From Candidatus Odinarchaeota archaeon (GTDB taxonomy: Archaea > Asgardarchaeota > JAGGXT01), in assembly GCA_021162905.1 (NCBI GenBank), contig JAGGXT010000273.1:1-7719 (forward strand): a stretch of DNA of 7,719 nucleotides, given 5' to 3'. Both the position numbers and the translations under genes were made by a program. The notes below the pieces were generated by a model, which did no database searches, was not told where the DNA came from, and saw nothing but the letters and a program-made list of their open reading frames with translations. Every line of letters begins with the position of its first letter. The first letter of the stretch is position 1. Shown one piece after another: positions 1 to 6,502 of the stretch.

Positions 1-235
1 ATTATTATCTCTAAGATATAAAAAGGTTTTATTGTGAGTTGGTTATATGAAAAATGATTTTATTATTTTTATAAAAAGTTCAAAATAATAATAAAATTAA
101 TGTGTAGTAATGCGATTTATAATTCATCGCTAAGCCAATAATATTGACATAAGATGTTCTTCTATATATCGCCATGAACAATCTGAAATCATCTTCATGT
201 TAAATAATGATGTTTAGTTTTAAGTTTATTCTATT
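1..235. other. Gene-free AT-rich leader region
   Basis: No reading frame of useful length with a plausible start is present on either strand. Two small symmetric elements are visible: a 12-bp palindrome, TTTTTATAAAAA, at 66-77, and a short stem GCGAT/ATCGC (112-116 and 126-130) around a 9-base loop. Neither is strong enough to name a function. The region probably holds the end of whatever lies to the left and the distal promoter region of the binding-protein gene. Confidence 0.5.
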
Positions 236-243
236 AACAAATG

Positions 244-284
244 TTTATATCCTAGATCGGCAATCCAATACCGTACAGAGGTGA
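244..284 (+). promoter_or_regulatory. Promoter and ribosome binding site of the substrate-binding protein gene
   Basis: A TATA box TTTATAT lies at 244-250. Counting about 26 bp on from its centre puts the transcript start near 273, giving a leader of about 17 nt. The leader contains GAGGTGA at 278-284, a close match to an archaeal Shine-Dalgarno sequence. Five bases separate it from GTG at 290. The GTG at 281 lies inside the Shine-Dalgarno sequence and so is unlikely to be the start. The motif AACAAATGTT (236-245) overlaps the upstream edge of the TATA box. Confidence 0.6.
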
Positions 285-289
285 CAATA

Positions 290-1369
290 GTGATCCCTAC
301 AAAGAAAATAATTCTGGCACTAATTATTTTAGGCTTAATAAGTGCAGCTGGAGTAACTATCATCTGGTTTTTAAGTGAGCAAAAACGAATGTATTCTGTT
401 GGCATGGCAGTTGAGTTTAATGATCACGCTGCTGCCGCATGGATATCTTACGAAAAGGGTTGGTTTGAAAATATAGGACTAAATTTAACTACCTTTGAAA
501 GCTATGCAACGGGAATTGCATTGGCAGCTGCAATTGCAAGAGGAGATATTCAAGTTGCATGGCTTTGCGTTGGACCAGCAATTGTTTCCTATAAAAGAGG
601 AATTAACTTGAAAATTGTTGCAATGACACATGAATACGGGTATGCAATAGTTGTAAATAAGAGTATAATAAAGTCGGTTTATGATTTAGAAGGCAAAAAA
701 ATTGGATGTGTCAGAGAAGGTAGTATGGCTGACTTGCTACTCAACAAAGTTATCGAAAAATACAACCTAAATAATATTACGATTTTACGGATGAAGCCCA
801 TGGACCAGATTAATGCAATAAGAGAACATCAAGTTGATGCTATCGCAGTTCCTGAACATTATGTTGCTATTGCAAAATCTTTTGGCTTTGATATTCTCAT
901 AAAAAGTCAAGATATCTGGCCATACATGCCTGGAAGTGCTCTCGTTGTGAAGCAAGAGCTAATTGATAAGTACCCTGAGGCTGTTGAAAGACTTGTCAAC
1001 CTAACTGTTTTTGCAACAGACTGGCTTAAAGAACATCAAGATGAAGCAGCACAAATTTTAGCAACCAAGCTAGAAACCACAAAAGATGTAATTTTAGATT
1101 CCATGAGTAGAATTAATTATACAAACCAAATAAACGAAACAACAATTCAAGAGTTGATCGACTTCATGGCAGAACTAGGATACATAGAGAAATTTAACGC
1201 GTCGGAAATAATTGATACAAGCTTTCTGGAAAAAGTTACTAGCTCAAGCAAAAGTATGTCTCTACCGGGTATAAATATTAATCCGGGAGATTATCAGTGG
1301 TCTATCTCACTGCAATTAGCAGAAGTAGATCGCTTGGATATTTTTAAGATTTCCACTACAAAAATGTAA
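290..1369 (+). CDS. Membrane-anchored NMT1/SsuA-type ABC substrate-binding protein
   Basis: Likely the extracytoplasmic receptor of an ABC importer for a small organic substrate; nitrate/sulfonate/taurine and thiamine-precursor receptors share this fold, so the ligand cannot be named. The 359-residue product starts MIPTKK, then has one hydrophobic segment (about residues 7-28) with no lipobox cysteine, so it is probably held by an uncleaved anchor. The type 2 periplasmic-binding fold follows: YEKGWFENIGL (about 54-64), ARGDIQVA (about 83-90), DLEGKKIG (about 132-139) and QVDAIAVPEH (about 181-190) are in the expected order. Seven N-X-S/T sequons fit a glycosylated archaeal surface protein. 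The longest frame begins at GTG 281, but GTG 290 has the properly spaced ribosome binding site. No permease or ATPase gene is in the window, and the next gene is convergent, so it is an orphan here. Fold assignment is confident; substrate is unknown. Confidence 0.85.
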   Translation: MIPTKKIILALIILGLISAAGVTIIWFLSEQKRMYSVGMAVEFNDHAAAAWISYEKGWFENIGLNLTTFESYATGIALAAAIARGDIQVAWLCVGPAIVSYKRGINLKIVAMTHEYGYAIVVNKSIIKSVYDLEGKKIGCVREGSMADLLLNKVIEKYNLNNITILRMKPMDQINAIREHQVDAIAVPEHYVAIAKSFGFDILIKSQDIWPYMPGSALVVKQELIDKYPEAVERLVNLTVFATDWLKEHQDEAAQILATKLETTKDVILDSMSRINYTNQINETTIQELIDFMAELGYIEKFNASEIIDTSFLEKVTSSSKSMSLPGININPGDYQWSISLQLAEVDRLDIFKISTTKM

Positions 1370-1450
1370 AATGAATTCTTTACATTCTTCAGCTTCTGTA
1401 TGAAAAATCTTTATGAGCATACAAGAACTATAACTTCAACGTCAATTATA

Positions 1451-1458
1451 GTCTTTTT
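1451..1458 (+). terminator. Possible U-rich terminator of the binding-protein gene
   Basis: A run of five T (1454-1458) lies about 85 bases after the stop codon in the convergent intergenic gap, with no stable hairpin before it. Archaeal terminators are typically oligo-T tracts without hairpins, so this is the best candidate in the gap, but the run is short. Confidence 0.25.
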
Positions 1459-1497
1459 GCCCATTTGTCAAACCCTAATTAGTTAGATCTTTCAATT

Positions 1498-1511
1498 GAA
1501 AAAACAAAAAA
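1498..1511 (-). terminator. Oligo-T terminator of the DUF3160 gene
   Basis: Read on the minus strand, two six-T runs separated by one G begin 10 bases after the DUF3160 stop codon. This is the double U-tract form expected of an archaeal factor-assisted terminator. A 10-bp palindrome TTCAATTGAA (1491-1500) lies at its far end. Confidence 0.5.
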
Positions 1512-1521
1512 TATTATAAAA

Positions 1522-3738
1522 TCATGGTGGAACAAGATACGAACTTGTCCATGAAGGATATGACGGTGCTTCTCCCGACCTAAGCATGTCAGCCCATGCT
1601 TCATCAGTTAATCTTCCTAACGACATACTTCGAGTGAATTCATAATAGGAAAATACAGGTCCCATAGCAATTTCAAGTGTACCGTCTGGTTTTGGATAGA
1701 CTACGATTAATAAATGAATATAACCAACACCTTCTTCTAGGACTTGTCCTGTATTCGGATCCGTATGAACATCCGCTACAAGTGTTGTTTTTTGATGCAC
1801 AGTATGTATGCCGTACATTATGTCGTTAAGCCAATTGTGGAAGTAATAAATCATAGTATTTTCGGTTTCATTCAAAGGAATATTCTTTAACTCTTTAATT
1901 GACACTGCAAGCAAAAAGTCCAACTTCTCATAGAAGGAGTCAAGTTTTTCCTCATACTCTTCAGGAAGAACACCAAGTGCTTTGAGACCATTTTTCATCT
2001 GAAGCACTAGACCTTTTAATCTGGACCAAAGCAAAGGTAAAGGCTCAACGTATCCCTTTCTTGATTCAGGAATTATAGCCGTGAGACGAGTGTAAGATTG
2101 CTTTGCATATAATATTGTATCATGCCGCAGCTCAGTCCACGAGCCGAAAAATGTTGACAATTTTTCATCTTTCCATGCATCGGTCTGCATGAAAGTTGGG
2201 TATCCAGTATAATTTTCCTTAAGTGTGGCATTTATAGTATAGAGCCATCCATTATACAAGTTCCACGTCCAAGCTGTAATATTAAGAGACTTTAACTCTG
2301 CTGAAACATTCTCCAACTTTTCCTTATATTGCGGTATCGAATTTAATTCTGAGCCAAGATGCTCTCTTGCTCTTTTAGAACCAAATGCTGCAGCTATGTC
2401 GAGTGCTGTTGGCATATATCGGTTAGGCACCTCTGGATATACTAATTTTTGAAAAACATAGGAGTCCAAAATAAAACGTTGCCCAAGAAAGCGTAATCCT
2501 ACCTCCTCAATACTATATCGATATCCTACTGCGGATATCCTTGAGTGATCTAGTTCTATGAGTTTTGATTGTGCAACTTGTAGCTTGTCATCATCTGCAA
2601 AGTCATTCAAAGAAACGTTTTGCCCGTAAATTGTATCCAGAACGAATTTATAATCATAAAATGTCAAATCATCTGAATATCCTACGAAAAATGCAGTGAT
2701 ATGATAAATTCGCTCATATATTTCAAATGCAGAAAGCTCTCCTGTGTGAGTTAATATATTCTTTGTATTATAAACAAGGTTTGTTAGAAGAAAAGCTGCA
2801 ATAGTTGCAACATCGGCAAATGTTTCGTTCAAGGGCATTACTACAGGAAAATACATTCTGCCAAGATACATCGCTGCTAGGAAATATCTTGAAAGGCTTT
2901 CATTTACGGTATAATAGCCTCTAGGAACGTATTGTGTATAATCTTCACGGTGCTCTAAAATTGCAGATTCCTCAATTCTTGCATGATTATAGATTTTTTC
3001 TAGCTCTTCAGAAGCCATAGCTACTGCAACACCCGGTGTATTTGATGGCAAAGTGTAATTAGGATCCAAAAGCTTTAGAGGCACAATAAGATATGCAATT
3101 AACCGAATAATAGCCTCACTTACAATTTTCGATACCATCGGATCATTAAGATAAAGCTGGATTGCCTTCTGTAATAATTCTTTAAGAGTAACATTCAGCC
3201 AAGGGATGAAATACCCTGTTTCACAGTTCATTAGAAGTGCCGCAAAGAGAGAATGAAATGTATGCAAAACCATATCAGCGGTCACAAATCTAGGGAACTC
3301 TGGCGGCAAATTCTCATAGTAGTCTGCAAAACTTATCAAGAACTCTTCTGGCATGTCCAGAAAAGTTACAACAAAACCGTTCTCTAAGAGCCTATCTATA
3401 ACACTCTCAGGAAGACTTAATTCCAGAAGATTCTGATAGTTCTCTATCTCTGCAGGGTCCAAAGGTAAGCTGTACTGTGTCACATTTCCCATCACAACAT
3501 CTATCTCATTGACATCACTACTAAAGAAAGAAACACCATAAGTTAATGTATGCTGTCTCACAGTAAATTGCCCGCTAATACCACCAAATAGATGCTCTGT
3601 ATAGGGCAAAAATGTATACCCCACTATAATCATTATAACGAGAACCGAAGCTACTGCCGTGGTCACTGCAATTTTGCTTCTTTTCTTGATTTCATCTAAA
3701 GGATAAAGAAATACCTTCTTCAATAAAACCCAAAACAT
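1522..3738 (-). CDS. Membrane-anchored extracellular DUF3160 family protein
   Basis: A 738-residue member of DUF3160, a family of unknown function. A short basic cytoplasmic N-terminus is followed by one transmembrane helix (about residues 24-44), so nearly all of the protein should be outside the cell. Family-typical segments appear in order: FPRFVTADMVLHTFH (about 148-162), DYTQYVPRGYY (about 266-276), FLGQRFILDSY (about 417-427), SWTELRHDTILYAKQSY (about 533-549), GYVEP (about 562-566) and VADVHTDPNTGQVLEEGVGY (about 654-673). The invariant His, Asp and Glu residues in these blocks look like metal or catalytic positions, but no activity is known. About 11 N-X-S/T sequons suggest heavy glycosylation. 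The start is ATG 3738, not GTG 3747: GTGA ends five bases before the ATG, the same spacing as in the neighbours. The gene is monocistronic and convergent with the binding-protein gene. Family call is confident; function unknown. Confidence 0.85.
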   Translation of the reverse strand: MFWVLLKKVFLYPLDEIKKRSKIAVTTAVASVLVIMIIVGYTFLPYTEHLFGGISGQFTVRQHTLTYGVSFFSSDVNEIDVVMGNVTQYSLPLDPAEIENYQNLLELSLPESVIDRLLENGFVVTFLDMPEEFLISFADYYENLPPEFPRFVTADMVLHTFHSLFAALLMNCETGYFIPWLNVTLKELLQKAIQLYLNDPMVSKIVSEAIIRLIAYLIVPLKLLDPNYTLPSNTPGVAVAMASEELEKIYNHARIEESAILEHREDYTQYVPRGYYTVNESLSRYFLAAMYLGRMYFPVVMPLNETFADVATIAAFLLTNLVYNTKNILTHTGELSAFEIYERIYHITAFFVGYSDDLTFYDYKFVLDTIYGQNVSLNDFADDDKLQVAQSKLIELDHSRISAVGYRYSIEEVGLRFLGQRFILDSYVFQKLVYPEVPNRYMPTALDIAAAFGSKRAREHLGSELNSIPQYKEKLENVSAELKSLNITAWTWNLYNGWLYTINATLKENYTGYPTFMQTDAWKDEKLSTFFGSWTELRHDTILYAKQSYTRLTAIIPESRKGYVEPLPLLWSRLKGLVLQMKNGLKALGVLPEEYEEKLDSFYEKLDFLLAVSIKELKNIPLNETENTMIYYFHNWLNDIMYGIHTVHQKTTLVADVHTDPNTGQVLEEGVGYIHLLIVVYPKPDGTLEIAMGPVFSYYEFTRSMSLGRLTDEAWADMLRSGEAPSYPSWTSSYLVPP

Positions 3739-3777
3739 GATAATCACACTCTCTAAATAACAGTATGAAATAAGCCG

Positions 3778-3786
3778 TATATTATA
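3778..3786 (-). promoter_or_regulatory. TATA box of the DUF3160 gene
   Basis: The minus strand reads TATAATATA here. Twenty-six bases on from its centre gives a transcript start near 3756 and a leader of about 18 nt that carries the GTGA ribosome-binding element before ATG 3738. Confidence 0.55.
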
Positions 3787-3792
3787 CTATGC

Positions 3793-3812
3793 TTTTGAAC
3801 AAATGTTCAAAA
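3793..3812. promoter_or_regulatory. Perfect palindrome upstream of the DUF3160 TATA box (candidate operator)
   Basis: Eight-base arms TTTTGAAC (3793-3800) and GTTCAAAA (3805-3812) are exact reverse complements around AAAT. A third half-site, GAACAT, lies at 3818-3823; its GAAC is 21 bp, two helical turns, from the GAAC of the first arm and pairs with ATGTTC at 3803-3808. The palindrome ends about seven bases upstream of the TATA box, where an archaeal regulator would either help or block factor recruitment. The bound protein is unknown; the winged-helix regulator encoded next upstream is one candidate. Confidence 0.5.
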
Positions 3813-3995
3813 AATTAGAACATTAAGTTAAGAATATTAAAAATCAGTTTACCTTTAAGCGTTGTAAAAAATGTTTTGACGTTGAGTCGAGTAGTTAAGC
3901 AGGTACAGAGTCTGTAAAATATATTGCTGTAATTACACATGCGAATAATTTTAGCCAAAACTTTAAGCATCAAAATCCTTGAATGAAAAAGTTAA
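3813..3995. other. Intergenic spacer between the regulator gene and the DUF3160 promoter
   Basis: This AT-rich stretch follows the stop codon of the winged-helix gene, whose transcript would meet a five-T run on the minus strand at 3986-3990, a weak terminator candidate. Apart from the GAACAT half-site at 3818-3823, I see no convincing coding or RNA element. A 41-codon minus-strand frame (3815-3940) has no ribosome binding site. Confidence 0.35.
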
Positions 3996-4436
3996 TTATT
4001 CTAAGAAGTACCTTCTCCAAAATCTATAGGTTTCAACCCACATCAGAGCAGAAAACATAGATAATATTACCACCGAGAAGACGTATTCCGCTGTCAGATA
4101 AAGTGGTCTAAATCTTATTAAGAGGACCAATAGTGCTGTTGTCGAGAAAACAGAATAGAACAAGAAACGCGGAAATATGAAACCCCTAATTTTAATAAAA
4201 TCCCGGAGATATGTGCTCTTGACAAGCTCGGTAGCATAATATAGGTCGTTTTCTGTTTTTAAAACGATACCCAAATCAACTAACTTATTTAAATGATAAA
4301 CGACAAGACTGGGCGTCGAGAAATTTAGCCTGCGTTGAATTTCACGAACCCCCATAGGATTTCCGCTTCTCAGAAGTAGAAGGTATATTTTCAATGCTTT
4401 CCCTCTGAGGATTTTATCGATTTCCTCGCTTTGCAT
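3996..4436 (-). CDS. Winged-helix DNA-binding protein with two transmembrane helices
   Basis: A predicted membrane-tethered transcription regulator of 146 residues. An N-terminal winged-helix domain of the ArsR/MarR-like class spans about residues 5-75: KALKIYLLLL (helix 1), VREIQRRLNF (helix 2), STPSLVVYHLNKLVDLGIV (recognition helix) and a short wing ending in LYYATE. The motif SxxVxYHLNKL is typical of archaeal regulators of this class. Two hydrophobic helices follow (about 86-107 and 115-135), placing the DNA-binding domain on the cytoplasmic side; the C-terminus is aromatic and basic. ATG 4436 is preferred over GTG 4445 because the TATA-like box about 24 bp upstream places the transcript start at or next to this ATG, which suggests a leaderless message; no ribosome binding site is seen. 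No ligand domain is visible. Target genes are unknown; the DUF3160 gene directly downstream is the nearest candidate. Confidence 0.75.
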   Translation of the reverse strand: MQSEEIDKILRGKALKIYLLLLRSGNPMGVREIQRRLNFSTPSLVVYHLNKLVDLGIVLKTENDLYYATELVKSTYLRDFIKIRGFIFPRFLFYSVFSTTALLVLLIRFRPLYLTAEYVFSVVILSMFSALMWVETYRFWRRYFLE

Positions 4437-4454
4437 AAAAACCACAATGTATGA

Positions 4455-4466
4455 TTTTAATTTTAC
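4455..4466 (-). promoter_or_regulatory. TATA-like box of the winged-helix gene
   Basis: The minus strand reads TAAAATTAAAA, centred near 4460, about 24 bases before ATG 4436. This spacing predicts transcription starting at or beside the first codon, i.e. a leaderless mRNA, unlike the neighbouring genes with Shine-Dalgarno leaders. Confidence 0.4.
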
Positions 4467-4653
4467 ACAATAAAAACTTTCTTATCCTCGATAGTAATGT
4501 AGTGACTATGACTGTCGAAAATCTCTTATTCATGGAGTAAAACATTTTATGAGATACATTTTATATTCCTCAGTATAATTATTTTTAAATCTGGTTTTTA
4601 GTGCATCAGCGATAATCAAATCAATTTTGCATTTAAATTGCAGCGTTAAATCA

Positions 4654-5136
4654 CTATTTTAGATTAGAGATCCACTTGTGATATTCTTTCATCTTTTCAT
4701 CAGAAATTGGATTTATAAGCACAATTCCAGGGACTTTCTTAAAGTTTTCATCTATACTGTAAATTATATCTGTATTGAAATCTTTAGCGAGAGAAATCAA
4801 ATATCCATCCCATGATTCAATATTATATGTAGCGGCATAATCCAGAGCATCTATAACGTTTTCCACTTTTATATCCTCATGGAATGAGGGTGTTTCAACT
4901 TCAAGAGTCCTTATGAGACTTCGCTTTGCGTCTAATCTAGGGACTTTAAGATATTTCGTGAGAATATAGTATGCGCCCAGAAATGCAGATATTGGTATTA
5001 TTGCCTTAATTTCTCGAAGCAGTACCTTTTTCAAGAAATTTAGTGCTTCAGACCTAGCTGGATTATCTACATGTGCAATTACGATAATACCAACATCCAC
5101 GATACCTTCAACGAAGTCCAAGTTTCTTCTTCGCAT
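4654..5136 (-). CDS. vapC: PIN-domain protein, VapC-like toxin
   Basis: Likely the ribonuclease toxin of a VapBC pair; the 160-residue length fits PIN toxins. The N-terminal acidic site is in IVDVGIIVIAH (Asp14), the third in SWDGYLISLAKDF (Asp110), and the last in YSIDENFKKVPGI (Asp129). The helix that normally carries the conserved Glu reads PISAFLGAYYILTKYL (about 48-63) and has no acidic residue, so the metal site is incomplete or belongs to a variant archaeal subgroup; activity cannot be assumed. ATG 5136 is chosen over the longer GTG 5145 and ATG 5142 because GTGA lies five bases before it. The gene starts 29 bases inside the antitoxin gene, in a different frame, implying translational coupling. 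No clear oligo-T terminator follows the stop codon. Confidence 0.75.
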   Translation of the reverse strand: MRRRNLDFVEGIVDVGIIVIAHVDNPARSEALNFLKKVLLREIKAIIPISAFLGAYYILTKYLKVPRLDAKRSLIRTLEVETPSFHEDIKVENVIDALDYAATYNIESWDGYLISLAKDFNTDIIYSIDENFKKVPGIVLINPISDEKMKEYHKWISNLK

Positions 5137-5395
5137 ATTCATCACTCATCCATTTTGATCTATGAATTTCTTCTTTCGAGGAGAAGGCCCGAACTTTCAT
5201 CTTTTTCATTTCCTCGTACCACTTTTCAACACTTTCCTTAACATTATTTTTAACGATTTCGATGATAATTTTTCTCCCCCTCACTCTTAGTATTCCTTCA
5301 GTTTCGTTAGTTATGCCCATGGCTTTACGTACGCTACTCGGGATTACTAGTCTACCTTGTTTGTCGATTTTAATTCTCAGTTCTGTTTGTTCCAT
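5108..5395 (-). CDS. vapB: AbrB/SpoVT-type antitoxin, VapB-like
   Basis: The 95-residue product has an N-terminal swapped-hairpin AbrB DNA-binding domain (about residues 5-48), recognised by KIDKQGRLVIPSSVRKAMGI. The charged C-terminal half (about 55-95, with many Lys and Glu) would form the flexible segment that wraps the toxin. It is the upstream gene of the pair and overlaps the PIN gene by 29 bases. Such antitoxins usually bind their own promoter with the toxin and neutralise the PIN active site. ATG 5395 is chosen because GGTGA lies five bases upstream; ATG 5407 would add only MVKN, but since the predicted transcript start is near 5406 a leaderless start there cannot be fully excluded. 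Family call is confident; pairing with the PIN protein is inferred from order and overlap. Confidence 0.85.
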   Translation of the reverse strand: MEQTELRIKIDKQGRLVIPSSVRKAMGITNETEGILRVRGRKIIIEIVKNNVKESVEKWYEEMKKMKVRAFSSKEEIHRSKWMSDEYAKKKLGLR

Positions 5396-5427
5396 ATTTT
5401 TCACCATATGGAATATAATTATCCATT

Positions 5428-5437
5428 ATATTAAAAA
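5428..5437 (-). promoter_or_regulatory. TATA box of the vapBC-like operon
   Basis: The minus strand reads TTTTTAATAT, predicting transcription from about 5406. The resulting short leader of about 11 nt includes GGTGA (5401-5405). An autoregulatory AbrB site would be expected nearby, but I could not identify a clear operator. Confidence 0.4.
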
Positions 5438-5640
5438 TTTCCTATAGTCATGGGCTCTAAAAGATTAGAAGAATTGATTGGTGTTCCATAGTAAAAATAA
5501 TGTTATATCACTCATTTTCGAATTTATCAGAGAAAGCGAGAGGGTTTTTAATGGTTATCTCATAAAGACAATCAAACGGAGGAGAAAAATATATGTATCC
5601 CACATGGTAGGCATAATTTTCTCTGATTTTTATGTTGTTT
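5438..5640. other. Intergenic region between the nuclease-like gene and vapBC
   Basis: About 200 bases with no supported gene. On the minus strand it begins just after the nuclease-like stop codon; a five-T run on that strand (5585-5589) is a weak terminator candidate. A plus-strand frame crosses the region but overlaps the end of the nuclease gene and lacks a spaced ribosome binding site. A good GGAGG at 5578-5582 precedes ATG 5593, but that frame stops after five codons. It may be decayed coding DNA. Confidence 0.35.
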
Positions 5641-6462
5641 TCATCGTTCATAAGATGCAATTAATCTTATACCATACTTTTGAGCCTCTTCTCTCGCATC
5701 AGGATATATAATAAATCCAAACATTAGAGGAAAAATCTCCTTACCCTCGAATAGGACCTTCAAGTCCTTTAACATCTTCACAAATTTTCTAACAGTACTC
5801 CTATATATCTTCGTTTTGCACTCCCCAATAATTACAATCTCTTTTTCACCCTTCTTTCCTACACCGTACAAGTTTATTTCATACATTGTCCCATCTATTT
5901 CAAAAAACTCACGACTTAGGTCATCGATATCTATATTCTCGTGTCTGTATAACCACCCAGGAACAACAACTCTAGCAATATCTTCTAAACCAAATCCTAT
6001 TGTTGCTGATAGAGAGCCCACCTCTCTTGATAAATTACTAACAGAGTTCGCTAACTGCTCAACTACCATTTCAAGTCGTGTAAGCCTCTCCTCGCTTCGC
6101 TTCTGGGCCTCGGCAAGCTCGGCAACCGTCTTTTCAAGTCGTGTAAGCCTCTCCTCGCTTCGCTTCTGGGCCTCGGCAAGCTCGGCAACCGTCTTTTCAA
6201 GTCGCGTAAGTCGCTCCTCGCTTCGCTTCTGGGCCTCGGCAAGCTCGGCAACCGTCTTTTCAAGGCGTTCAATAGCAGCCTCAAGTCGCGTGAGTCTCTC
6301 TTCACTTCGCCTCTGGATCTTAGTAAGCTCCACGATATTCTTAGCTAGACTTTTTACGTATTTTGACAGTTTATCAAATTCCTCTCTTGTAACCTTGATA
6401 TCTTTAACTTTATCTTCAATTACTTTCGTTATAAAATCATATAAATCCGGGGTTATAGTCAT
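5641..6462 (-). CDS. Coiled-coil protein with a C-terminal PD-(D/E)XK nuclease-like domain
   Basis: The 273-residue product resembles archaeal DUF3782-like proteins that join a long coiled coil to a restriction-endonuclease fold. Residues about 25-150 form heptads rich in Leu, Glu, Arg and Lys, including three near-perfect 21-residue units that begin LEKTVAELAEA and end RSEERLTR. The C-terminal part (about 155-273) has a possible first motif Glu in GFGLEDIAR, then YEINLYG (about 194-200) and IIGECKTKI (about 211-219), which supplies the E-x-K pair. The usual central Asp appears as Asn197, so catalysis is uncertain. ATG 6462 is preferred to ATG 6501: GGGTG lies five bases before it, and the predicted transcript start near 6483 is downstream of 6501. 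The gene diverges from mntA/hepT. The fold is likely; the role (DNA repair, defence or a structural function) is unknown. Confidence 0.75.
   Translation of the reverse strand: MTITPDLYDFITKVIEDKVKDIKVTREEFDKLSKYVKSLAKNIVELTKIQRRSEERLTRLEAAIERLEKTVAELAEAQKRSEERLTRLEKTVAELAEAQKRSEERLTRLEKTVAELAEAQKRSEERLTRLEMVVEQLANSVSNLSREVGSLSATIGFGLEDIARVVVPGWLYRHENIDIDDLSREFFEIDGTMYEINLYGVGKKGEKEIVIIGECKTKIYRSTVRKFVKMLKDLKVLFEGKEIFPLMFGFIIYPDAREEAQKYGIRLIASYER
6071..6259 (-). repeat. Three tandem 63-bp repeats inside the coiled-coil gene
   Basis: Units run 6071-6133, 6134-6196 and 6197-6259. The first two are identical at every base and the third differs at about three positions, all silent at the protein level. 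Each encodes 21 residues, exactly three heptads, so copy-number change keeps both frame and coiled-coil register. By my count the first unit is 37/63 G or C, far above the surroundings. A degenerate fourth unit begins at 6281, after a 21-bp (one heptad) insertion. Confidence 0.9.
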
Positions 6463-6502
6463 ATGGACACCCTTCGTTAATCCCAATAATAAATAATGCA
6501 AT

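Noticed and set aside
112..130. Small stem-loop GCGAT/ATCGC
   Set aside because: A 5-bp stem with a 9-base loop is expected by chance in this composition, and no adjacent T-run makes it a terminator.
180..215. C/D box guide RNA signals (ATGATG and CTGA) in the left spacer
   Set aside because: The boxes are imperfect and in the wrong order, with no matching second pair.
3815..3940. Minus-strand 41-codon frame between the regulator and DUF3160 genes
   Set aside because: No ribosome binding site or TATA box at a useful distance, and the stop falls within the candidate operator region.
5262..5447. Plus-strand 61-codon frame opposite the antitoxin gene
   Set aside because: It is the reverse complement of the AbrB coding region, which has an unmistakable family motif.
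5478..5711. Plus-strand 77-codon frame downstream of vapBC
   Set aside because: It overlaps the 3' end of the nuclease-like gene on the other strand, lacks a spaced ribosome binding site and matches no family I know; it could be decayed DNA.
6063..6305. Second minus-strand frame through the tandem repeats
   Set aside because: It is an out-of-frame shadow of the 63-bp repeats, open only because the unit length is a multiple of three.
6071..6322. CRISPR-like periodic repeat
   Set aside because: Units are contiguous with no unique spacers and are in frame with a coiled-coil protein, so it is a coding tandem repeat.
5816..6496. Long plus-strand reading frame opposite the coiled-coil gene
   Set aside because: It is the antisense of a repetitive, codon-biased coding region; its translation is a low-complexity Ser/Arg repeat with no recognisable domain or ribosome binding site.
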